From Lachnospiraceae bacterium (lineage in GTDB: Bacteria; Bacillota; Clostridia; Lachnospirales; Lachnospiraceae), in the NCBI GenBank assembly GCA_017483425.1, contig JAFUWM010000054.1, forward strand, positions 1 through 6,420: a stretch of 6,420 bases of DNA, given 5' to 3'. The translations under genes and the position numbers were made by a program. Positions 1 through 6,410 of this stretch are shown here, piece by piece. Position 1 is the stretch's first letter. Each line of letters begins with the position of its first letter. Under the pieces are notes generated by a model. It was not told where the DNA came from, did no database searches, and worked only from the letters and a program-made list of their open reading frames with translations.

Positions 1-875
1 AGATCGCTTTTCGCTTTTTCCTTTCCATATTCCTCGGCTTCGGATTCAAAGGTTTCAAGATCGCTCCCTGTCTGGGTTAGATAGTCATCCATCGTCATCC
101 CATACTGGGTAACAAAAGATTCCGTGCTTGATTTAAACTCCGTGGCATTTTGGGAAACAAGCCATTCGGGAAGACTGCTCTCGTCGCACTTCGCATTATC
201 CACAGCGAGCTTCATAAGATCCGCTTCCTGATTTGCTTTCGCGGAAGACTCATTCTGTTCGGTAAGCTCGGCTCTTACATTCTCCCTGTATTCATCCACT
301 GTACCGGCTCCGTTGTCCAGACTCTGTACGAATTCATCAGTAAGCTCTGGAAGAGAGTCCTCCGAGATAGAATTCACGGTAACGGTAAATACCGTTTCCG
401 CCCCGGCAAGATCCGCGTTGCCGTAATCCTCGGGAAATGTAAGCTCGAGATCCTTGGTCTCTCCGATCTCCATGCCTACCACGCCTTCCTCAAATCCGGG
501 AATGAAGCTCCCAGAGCCCAGCTCCAGGTCATAGTTTCCTGTTCCGCCTTCAAAAGCAACCCCATCTTTTGTCCCTACATAGTCAATATTGACCGTATCG
601 CCAAGCTTTGCCGCTCTGCCCGTAACCTCTTTCATTTCACCGTGGCTTGAGAGTGTATCCTGTATATAGCTGTCTATATCACCGTCACTGACCGTGGTAT
701 CTTCTGCTTCTACGGTCAGTCCTTTGTACTCTCCCAAGGTAACGTATTTAGCGGGATCAACGGTATCTAAAGACCCGGCCTCTTCACCTGACCCGCTGCC
801 GCAGCCCGCAAGCAAAACCGCAGCCAACACCCCCGCCAATAGGCAGGAGAGAGTTTTTTGCCTGTATTTTTTCAT
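1..875 (-). CDS. Trigger-factor-like FKBP-type peptidyl-prolyl isomerase lipoprotein (partial, 3' end beyond window)
   Basis: The first 291 residues are present; the reading frame is open at the left edge of the window, so the C-terminus is missing. The start is the ATG at 873-875. Residues 1-25 form a lipoprotein signal: a basic start (MKKYRQK), a hydrophobic stretch and the lipobox LLAGC with Cys25 as the predicted lipidated residue. A short Gly/Ser/Glu linker follows. Residues about 86-172 are an FKBP domain: GDTVNIDYVG (Tyr99), FEGG (Phe108), FIPGFEEG (residues 124-131), FPEDYG (Tyr151) and VFTVTV (Phe163) match the substrate-pocket positions, with Phe128 where FKBP12 has Trp, as in trigger factor. 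The following LPELTDEFV (175-183) and the charged helices after it resemble the trigger factor C-terminal chaperone region. The ribosome-binding N-terminal domain of cytosolic trigger factor is replaced by the lipoprotein signal. Likely role, by inference: folding of exported proteins at the outer face of the membrane, comparable to PrsA. It has its own promoter. Confidence 0.9.
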   Translation of the reverse strand, partial: MKKYRQKTLSCLLAGVLAAVLLAGCGSGSGEEAGSLDTVDPAKYVTLGEYKGLTVEAEDTTVSDGDIDSYIQDTLSSHGEMKEVTGRAAKLGDTVNIDYVGTKDGVAFEGGTGNYDLELGSGSFIPGFEEGVVGMEIGETKDLELTFPEDYGNADLAGAETVFTVTVNSISEDSLPELTDEFVQSLDNGAGTVDEYRENVRAELTEQNESSAKANQEADLMKLAVDNAKCDESSLPEWLVSQNATEFKSSTESFVTQYGMTMDDYLTQTGSDLETFESEAEEYGKEKAKSD

Positions 876-888
876 AATAGTTATTCTG

Positions 889-894
889 TCTCCT
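889..894 (-). promoter_or_regulatory. Ribosome binding site of the lipoprotein gene, unusually far from the start
   Basis: The minus strand reads AGGAGA here, a strong Shine-Dalgarno core. There are 13 bases between it and the ATG at 873-875, longer than the usual 5 to 9. No in-frame ATG, GTG or TTG lies nearer to it, and the lipoprotein signal begins naturally at this ATG, so the start is kept. Confidence 0.6.
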
Positions 895-918
895 AAATCT
901 TGTATTAAGCAACGCATT

Positions 919-948
919 ATTTTACCACATATATTACAATGTGGTCAA
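919..948 (-). promoter_or_regulatory. SigmaA-type promoter of the lipoprotein gene
   Basis: On the minus strand there is a -35 box TTGACC (943-948), an 18-base spacer, and a -10 box TAAAAT (919-924) preceded by TGG, which forms an extended -10 (TGnTAAAAT). Transcription would start near 911-913, giving a leader of about 35-40 bases before the ATG. The placement directly upstream of the lipoprotein start, plus both boxes near consensus, supports the call. It was found by eye only. Confidence 0.65.
924..945. promoter_or_regulatory. Candidate operator: inverted repeat in the promoter spacer
   Basis: ACCACAT (924-930) and ATGTGGT (939-945) are perfect inverted 7-base arms separated by 8 bases. 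The repeat fills the spacer of the lipoprotein promoter and overlaps the edges of both the -10 and the -35 box. A dimeric repressor bound here would block RNA polymerase. No regulator can be named; the half-site is only loosely like those of known families. Confidence 0.45.
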
Positions 949-965
949 CATAACTTCTCCCGTCC

Positions 966-1166
966 ATGCCAAGGCAGGTATGTTGTCTGTTCGCTCAGAG
1001 CCAACGCTCAGCCGAACTAACTCGCTCGACGCACTAAGGTTCAGCTAAAATGCTCGATAAATCTCGCATTTCTTAACGCTGGACCTAAGTGCTTACGGCG
1101 AGTGGATTTCGTCTTCGCTAAAAGCGGCTCCCAATTCGCTCACATACAACATACCTGCCCTGGCAT
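966..1166. repeat. Large imperfect palindrome, probable dispersed intergenic repeat (REP/MITE-like) or structured RNA
   Basis: The ends, 966-990 and 1142-1166, are inverted copies matching at 23 of 25 positions (mismatches 972/1160 and 987/1145), around the word GGCAGGTATGTTGT. Further inverted pairs nest inward: GAGCC 998-1002 with 1126-1130, CGAA 1013-1016 with 1108-1111, ACTCGC 1020-1025 with 1098-1103, a symmetric 5-by-5 internal loop, 1031-1045 with 1078-1092 (one mismatch and one G-U type pair), and AAATGC 1048-1053 with 1066-1071. The terminal loop is 1054-1065. Small local hairpins (GAGC/GCTC at 998-1009, CGCT/AGCG at 1116-1126) offer alternative folds. The word CGCTC recurs several times. 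No coding frame, transposase or clear target duplication is visible. It starts 35 bases past the stop of the response regulator. No T-run follows on either side, so it is not a classical terminator. Confidence 0.75.
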
Positions 1167-1201
1167 TACACAGATTGTCGTTTGACCTGTATTCAAGGAA
1201 T

Positions 1202-1969
1202 TTATATCTTCTTTGCTGTTTGGGTAAGGAAGAAATCCTCAAGCTTGTCCCTGAGTCCCTTTTTATCTATCGTCTTCAGCAGATAATCCGCCGGCTTCAG
1301 TGACAGGACTCTCATAATGCTCTCTTTGTCATTTTTTCCGGTAAGGAACATCACGGGGATTTCTGAGGTTTGCGCCTCTGATTTTATCATCTCGAGTACC
1401 TGCGGCCCTGATGTGATCGGCATTTCATAGTCAAGCAGGATAAGATCCGCATGGTTTTTTGCAAGCCAGGTTATAGCCTGCATTCCCGAATTCGCCATGG
1501 AAACACGGTAGGTATCCTTGAGCCAGTCAAATATCATACTCATATAGGAAACATCATCATCCACTATAAGAATGCTCTTGCGCTTTTCATGCGCGGACGC
1601 ATCTGACAGATAGTTTTCTACTTCGTCTAAGAATCTCTCCATTTCAAGCGGCCTCTCAAAGAAGCCTCTTATGCAGCTCGCAGGCATGAACTGTCCGACT
1701 GTGTCATATTCAGACTTTGCACCGATCACGATTATCTGCTCGTCATGAGCCAGACAGTAATCCTTAAGATAAACAAGGGCTTCCGCAGCGTCATCCGTAG
1801 ATTCATCAGTATATAGTATGATCAGATCCGTTCCGAGGCATTTTACTTCCAGATCCTTGATCTTAGGTACAGCAAATGATGAATTGACATCTATGCCCTT
1901 AAGCTTCATTTCAAGGCCTCTGACCGAAAATGTCTCCGCTGCGCTTATGATCAGTGCGTTTCTTCCCAT
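1202..1969 (-). CDS. Response regulator with an N-terminal pseudo-receiver and a C-terminal receiver domain
   Basis: A complete 255-residue soluble protein without signal peptide or membrane segment. Residues about 4-122 have the strand/helix rhythm of a receiver (ALIIS, TDLIILY, IIVIGA, RGFFERPL) but lack the active site: SAA where the acidic pair should be, Tyr53 in place of the phosphorylated Asp, and Gly in place of the conserved Thr. Residues about 131-250 are an intact receiver: acidic residues Asp137-139, phosphoacceptor Asp180 in LLDYEMP, Thr210 in FLTG, and Lys232. The usual Lys-Pro after the last strand is Lys-Thr. No DNA-binding, GGDEF or other output domain follows. The gene starts 21 bases after the stop of the upstream hybrid kinase, so the two are co-transcribed, and it is the likely phosphorelay partner of that kinase. 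It may act as a phosphate sink or by protein contact; the output is unknown. Its receiver resembles the second receiver of the kinase around FLTG and DKES, suggesting a common origin. Confidence 0.9.
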   Translation of the reverse strand: MGRNALIISAAETFSVRGLEMKLKGIDVNSSFAVPKIKDLEVKCLGTDLIILYTDESTDDAAEALVYLKDYCLAHDEQIIVIGAKSEYDTVGQFMPASCIRGFFERPLEMERFLDEVENYLSDASAHEKRKSILIVDDDVSYMSMIFDWLKDTYRVSMANSGMQAITWLAKNHADLILLDYEMPITSGPQVLEMIKSEAQTSEIPVMFLTGKNDKESIMRVLSLKPADYLLKTIDKKGLRDKLEDFFLTQTAKKI

Positions 1970-1973
1970 TAAA

Positions 1974-1981
1974 TCTTCCTT
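1974..1981 (-). promoter_or_regulatory. Ribosome binding site of the response regulator
   Basis: The minus strand reads AAGGAAGA, with 7 bases between its AGGA core and the ATG at 1967-1969. It lies inside the 21-base gap after the kinase stop codon, which supports both the chosen start and translation from a shared operon message. Confidence 0.7.
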
Positions 1982-1990
1982 TCCAAAAAA

Positions 1991-4900
1991 CTATACAATA
2001 TCCTTTAATATAAACTTTATCCCGTCCCAGTCAAGCTGGGAGAGTCTCGTCCGAAGCCTGTCAAACCTTTCCTTGTCCTCTGCCGGAAGCTTATATTGCT
2101 TCATATCATCAAGCACCATCTTCGTAGTTTCGTAATCCATGATCTCCGCAAATTCCGCCATTGACTGATATGCGTCCCTTATCATAGCCTCCGGTGCCTC
2201 AGGCAGATCTTCCGTCTGCTCAGAGACCGGTGAAAGGGCATCCGTATACGATCTGAAAAGCGCCAGCAGAGCAGGGGTATCCTCCGCTATCACATTTAGA
2301 TTCCTTGCGTCCCCCGCTGCCTCCAGAAGCCTTGCCCGCTCGGAAAGTTCCGCCGCGCCTATGATCCGCGCCGAGGATTTCAGGGCATGGACTTTTATCG
2401 TATAGTTCTCCCAGTCTTTATCATCAAAGTATCTTTCTATCTCATCCGCCTTTTCCGCAACGGTTGACTGGAAGCCGGTAAGTATTGAAATGTAGCTCTC
2501 AATCGAGCCGCAGTTTTTTACACCCTCATCCGCATTGACGGCATCACTGTTTATGAGCCAGTCCGGAAGCTTCTCCTCGTCTGCCTCCTCGGGCTGCTCA
2601 CCGGCCTCATCCTGCAGCAACTGTATGGCCGCTTCGCTTTCCATCTCATCCGGGATCTTTCCGGTACGGGAAGTTCTGTTTAGCAGATCCTCCACATATT
2701 TTGCCACTGTGCTTTCCTGATACCCCTTCTCATTCATCAGATAGTCATTATCCGAATCTATGAGCTGCAGCATCTTATCCGCTACCCCCGGATCAAATTG
2801 GCTCCCGCTGCATCTTAATATTTCAGCCCGCACATCCTCCTGCGCCCTTATCTTTGAATAAGAACGGTTCGAGGTCATGGCGTCATAGCTGTCCGCAACA
2901 CAGATTATCCTCGCGATAAACGGTATGTCTTCTCCTGCCTTGCCGTCAGGATATCCTCTTCCGTCAAATCTTTCATGATGCCATCTTGCGCCTACAGCAA
3001 GCTCTGGAAGCTCCGTTATGGTCTTTAAGATATCATAGCCTTTAGACGGATGCTGCTTGATCTGAGCGAACTCCTCATCCGTAAGCCTTGCCGGTTTATT
3101 GATGATCTCTCCCGGCACTCCGATCTTTCCCACATCATGCAAAAGGCCTATGTCATGTATATCAACCTGCTCCTCATCGCTCATGCCAAGCTTCGCAGCA
3201 AGCATGGTGGCATACCCCGCAACCCTTTCGGAATGTCCGTTTGTATAGTGATCCTTTGCGTCGACCGCCTTGGAAAGAGCCAGCATTATCTCCTGCGTGA
3301 GATGCTCTATCCTGAGAGTCTTTATCTCCACCTCTTTTGAGAGGTTTCTTTGCAGTCTGGACAGATTTATGGTCTGCTTCACTCGCTGCAGGAGTACCTC
3401 CGGTGTAAAAGGCTTTCGCACAAAATCCCTCGCTCCTGCTTTAAGACCTTTTACTTCTGATTCCTTGTCATCCGCTCCGGTAAGGAAGATCACAGGAATA
3501 TCCTTCGTCCGCTTATCCTCATTTATCTTTTCTATGATGGTAAATCCGTCTTCATCCGGCATCATTATATCCAGAAGTATGAGGTCGGCACCGTTTTCCC
3601 TAAGCGCCGCAAGACCCCTCTCTCCTGTGTCATACGCCTCAAAGCGGTATGCTTTTTTCAGGATGCCCCTTGCCTGATCATGTACGACAGACTCGTCATC
3701 TATCATCACTATCAGCGGCTTCTCTTCTATGAGATCCTGTATGCCTTTTACGGATCTTGTCTCTTCCGTGCCTTTTACTATCTGTACCTTGTAGTCAGGC
3801 AGGTAGCGTATCAGCATATCCTCAAGCTTTTCCGAATCTATGGGCTTAGCGAGATAATCCGCAAATCCGATCGTAAGATACTCTTCCCTCGCGCCGGAAA
3901 CGGCATTTGCCGTAAGCGATATCACGGGCGCGTCAGGACACTTGTGATCCGGAAGCTCCTTCATCCTTTTGAAGCATTCGATACCATCCATAACGGGCAT
4001 GCGGTGATCCAGAAAGATCATATCGTATTCATTCTGCTCCACAAGATCGAGAGCCTCCTGTCCGCTGTCGGCAGTATCTATGGATATCTTTGTTTTTTTC
4101 AGAAGGTTTTTCATAACCTCGAGATTCATCTTTGTATCATCAACGATGAGGATCCGCGCCGCCTCCGCGGTAAACCTCTCGTGATACTTTTTGTGAGCCG
4201 AGGACGCTTTCTGCCAGCGGTCGTTTATATCTCCGATCGGCTCTCCTCTTGATATCCCCTGTACTATCTCAAACGAGAAGACCGAGCCCTCGCCGTAGGT
4301 GCTTTCTACATTAAGCCTGCTTCCCATCAGTCCCAGAAGCTGGGAGGTGATATTGAGTCCGAGTCCTGTACCCTCCACGGTGCGGTTTCTTTCGACCTCA
4401 ACCCTTTCAAAAGCGTTAAAGAGCTTTTCCTGATCCTCTTCTTTTATTCCTATGCCCGTATCCTTCACGGCAATGTAAAGAGTGACGGGATTCCTGAAGC
4501 ATGCCATCCCATGCAGATCGGAGTAGCCGTCACATTCATCGGAAGGCGTATCATCCCCGCTGCCTGCGCGCTTTATGATCAGCGTTACGCTGCCCTTCTC
4601 CGTATATTTGACTGCATTCGTAAGTATATTTGTTATGACCTGCTTGATCCGTATCTCATCACCGTAGAGGACTGAGGGAATAGACGGATCTATATCCAGC
4701 TTTACTTCCAGACCCTTGTCTTCCGCGCGCTTTTTTATCACATTGTAAAGATCGTTTATCACGGAAGCGAATTCATATTCGACCGGTATGATGTCCATCT
4801 TTCCCGCCTCGATCTTGGAGAAATCAAGCACGTCGTTCACTATGCCCAAAAGGGTGTTGCTTGCCGAGCGGATATCCTCCGCGTATTCCGTGATATTGGG

Positions 4901-6346
4901 CTCGTCGCTCTCTCGCAGGATCATCTCATCCATACCGATGACCGCGTTTATAGGTGTCCTTATCTCATGAGACATACTGGAAAGGAAAGCTGACTTGGCT
5001 GCATTCGCGGCCTGCGCTTCCTCCGCCATTCCCTCCAGCTGGCTTGTCATCTTTCCCATAAAGACGGACATTCTCTCTGACAGCGGGATATATTTATCGT
5101 GATGCGTACAGTCGAAATCCTTTTCCGTATGCTCATGGACGGCTCCGCTCTCCTCGCTCTCGCTCATGCCTATTGCCAGATGTGCGCTGTTAAGCACTCC
5201 GCCCAGACCGTGATAGTAATACAGCTCACTTGCCCCGTGAATAAGGGCAAAATCGGGAGCCATATCCCTGAAGCCGTCCCATTCGAGCTTCGCGTCTTCC
5301 TGAAGGAAATTGACACGGTTCCCGCACATTATAAGGAACAAGGCCTCCGGCCCGAAATCTTCCATTGTCATTGAGGACTCTTTGGTGGAATCAAGCACCT
5401 CGTCATGGGAAGCAAAGGAAAACCTGAGATGCTCTCCTTCTTTCAGAGCAATATTAAAGAATAGCTCCCCGTTATCACCGAAATCAAAGGGTATGAGACA
5501 GATATCTATCCCTGCTCTCTGCACCATGAGCGGAAACTCGCAGATATTCCTTATAAAATACTCATTGGGTGTAACACCAAGGTATTCTTTGAAAAGATCC
5601 GCCGCCCTCATCCCGTCTATCTCGGTAAGAGCGGTTTCGCCTATCTCTCCCCTGTTGCCGCCTACGGTAAAGGACATTTCACGTCCTACGGGATGCCACC
5701 CCAGCGCATAGTTCACCCGAACCCTGAGCTTTTCTCCCGAGAAGATGACAGCTGCCATCCCGTCCTTTATCATATCATCGCCTATGACAAACTCGTTGTC
5801 CCGGAATATGTCCCTGCCAAAATTAAGGATATTGAAATTACCGACCGGCATATTCTTTGGCATTCTGTACGAAGCCACCGTTCCGAACACCTTGATATCT
5901 TCGCGATCCTTAAAGGCGTTTTCCATGACCTTTGTCATTTGTATTCCCAAACCGCTGAAGATAAGCTCTACGGCTTTCACATCAGGATGACCGTTTATCC
6001 GGGTTTTTAATTCCTCCGCGGCACGATCCTCTTCTCCCGGCAAAAACGGTACCGTTACGATATCTATATCTGTTTCTTCCGTAAGGATGAGATTGAGCCT
6101 GACCCCGATACCCATGGGATGGATGTCCGCGATCGCATAAAGAGAGCAACCCGCGACCTTTATATCTCCCAGTCCGCAGAACCTTATTTTATCCAGCATA
6201 AACTTTATCTGCTTCGCAGGAAATCCTGTCTCGAAAACAGTCAGCAGCGCGTCCTTATGGGGCGTATTGATCACGGTATTTCTCAGATCATTTAATACCG
6301 TGCCTATAAGCATCGGGTTATTTATGAGATAATCTTTCTGGATCAT
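1991..6346 (-). CDS. Giant hybrid sensor kinase: FIST - HisKA - HATPase - REC - REC - HD-GYP - HPt
   Basis: A complete 1451-residue protein with no signal peptide or membrane helix, so cytoplasmic. Domains in order: FIST_N/FIST_C ligand-sensing module (about 33-395; AGCS near 65-68, a Gly-rich VGGN near 228-231, CGNR 341-344); short helical linker (420-450); HisKA (450-516) with phosphoacceptor His460 in SHEIRTP; HATPase (560-695) with N box Asn573/Asn577, DTGIG 629-633 and GTGLG 659-663; receiver 1 (730-848; Asp736-737, Asp780, Thr812, Lys834); receiver 2 (877-993; Asp883-884, Asp926, Thr956, Lys978); helical linker; HD-GYP (1015-1205; His1038, HDVGK 1070-1074, His1099, His1123-1124, GYP 1131-1133, Asp1152); acidic linker; HPt (1278-1372) with His1320 in HALKSSA; helical tail (1385-1451). 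All catalytic residues I can check are present, so kinase, both receivers, phosphodiesterase and HPt look active. FIST domains are proposed to bind small molecules such as amino acids; HD-GYP domains hydrolyse cyclic-di-GMP. Phosphorylation of receiver 2 probably gates the HD-GYP domain (inference). First gene of an operon with the response regulator. Confidence 0.95.
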   Translation of the reverse strand: MIQKDYLINNPMLIGTVLNDLRNTVINTPHKDALLTVFETGFPAKQIKFMLDKIRFCGLGDIKVAGCSLYAIADIHPMGIGVRLNLILTEETDIDIVTVPFLPGEEDRAAEELKTRINGHPDVKAVELIFSGLGIQMTKVMENAFKDREDIKVFGTVASYRMPKNMPVGNFNILNFGRDIFRDNEFVIGDDMIKDGMAAVIFSGEKLRVRVNYALGWHPVGREMSFTVGGNRGEIGETALTEIDGMRAADLFKEYLGVTPNEYFIRNICEFPLMVQRAGIDICLIPFDFGDNGELFFNIALKEGEHLRFSFASHDEVLDSTKESSMTMEDFGPEALFLIMCGNRVNFLQEDAKLEWDGFRDMAPDFALIHGASELYYYHGLGGVLNSAHLAIGMSESEESGAVHEHTEKDFDCTHHDKYIPLSERMSVFMGKMTSQLEGMAEEAQAANAAKSAFLSSMSHEIRTPINAVIGMDEMILRESDEPNITEYAEDIRSASNTLLGIVNDVLDFSKIEAGKMDIIPVEYEFASVINDLYNVIKKRAEDKGLEVKLDIDPSIPSVLYGDEIRIKQVITNILTNAVKYTEKGSVTLIIKRAGSGDDTPSDECDGYSDLHGMACFRNPVTLYIAVKDTGIGIKEEDQEKLFNAFERVEVERNRTVEGTGLGLNITSQLLGLMGSRLNVESTYGEGSVFSFEIVQGISRGEPIGDINDRWQKASSAHKKYHERFTAEAARILIVDDTKMNLEVMKNLLKKTKISIDTADSGQEALDLVEQNEYDMIFLDHRMPVMDGIECFKRMKELPDHKCPDAPVISLTANAVSGAREEYLTIGFADYLAKPIDSEKLEDMLIRYLPDYKVQIVKGTEETRSVKGIQDLIEEKPLIVMIDDESVVHDQARGILKKAYRFEAYDTGERGLAALRENGADLILLDIMMPDEDGFTIIEKINEDKRTKDIPVIFLTGADDKESEVKGLKAGARDFVRKPFTPEVLLQRVKQTINLSRLQRNLSKEVEIKTLRIEHLTQEIMLALSKAVDAKDHYTNGHSERVAGYATMLAAKLGMSDEEQVDIHDIGLLHDVGKIGVPGEIINKPARLTDEEFAQIKQHPSKGYDILKTITELPELAVGARWHHERFDGRGYPDGKAGEDIPFIARIICVADSYDAMTSNRSYSKIRAQEDVRAEILRCSGSQFDPGVADKMLQLIDSDNDYLMNEKGYQESTVAKYVEDLLNRTSRTGKIPDEMESEAAIQLLQDEAGEQPEEADEEKLPDWLINSDAVNADEGVKNCGSIESYISILTGFQSTVAEKADEIERYFDDKDWENYTIKVHALKSSARIIGAAELSERARLLEAAGDARNLNVIAEDTPALLALFRSYTDALSPVSEQTEDLPEAPEAMIRDAYQSMAEFAEIMDYETTKMVLDDMKQYKLPAEDKERFDRLRTRLSQLDWDGIKFILKDIV

Positions 6347-6356
6347 TTAGTACTCG

Positions 6357-6362
6357 CCTTCC
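6357..6362 (-). promoter_or_regulatory. Ribosome binding site of the hybrid kinase
   Basis: The minus strand reads GGAAGG, with 10 bases between it and the ATG at 6344-6346. The partly overlapping AGGCGAG, closer to the ATG, could also pair with 16S rRNA. Either site supports this ATG over the next in-frame Met (residue 12). Confidence 0.55.
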
Positions 6363-6383
6363 GAAAAAAATCAAGTAATAAAT

Positions 6384-6410
6384 ATTTTACCATATCTATC
6401 GACCATTATA
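6384..6410 (-). promoter_or_regulatory. Candidate promoter of the kinase/response-regulator operon
   Basis: On the minus strand TAAAAT (6384-6389) is preceded by TGG, giving an extended -10 identical in nine bases (TGGTAAAAT) to that of the lipoprotein promoter. No good -35 is seen at 17-18 bases upstream, which extended -10 promoters tolerate. A second -10 candidate, a perfect TATAAT, lies at 6405-6410; its -35 would fall beyond the right edge of the window. The region is AT-rich. Which box is used cannot be decided here. Confidence 0.45.

Noticed and set aside
150..650. Plus-strand open frame of 166 codons
   Set aside because: Antisense to the FKBP and C-terminal regions of the lipoprotein gene, whose coding frame matches the FKBP family throughout.
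931..945. BlaI/CopY-like operator (TACAnnTGTA)
   Set aside because: Only part of the consensus is present (ACAatGT) and the right half departs from it; the perfect ACCACAT/ATGTGGT repeat explains the site better.
694..1020. Plus-strand open frame of 108 codons reaching into the palindrome
   Set aside because: It is antisense to the lipoprotein signal region and promoter, has no credible ribosome binding site, and its protein is low-complexity without recognisable motifs.
966..1166. Palindrome as intrinsic terminator of the kinase operon
   Set aside because: No T-run follows the stem on the minus strand, and the stem is far longer than a usual terminator. A role in transcript end protection remains possible.
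1182..1210. Plus-strand promoter with TTGACC and a distant TATCTT
   Set aside because: The -10 is poor and no plus-strand gene follows.
3680..4252. Plus-strand open frame of 190 codons
   Set aside because: Lies wholly antisense to receiver 1 and the start of receiver 2 of the hybrid kinase, whose frame is certain from its motifs; the translation shows no domain.
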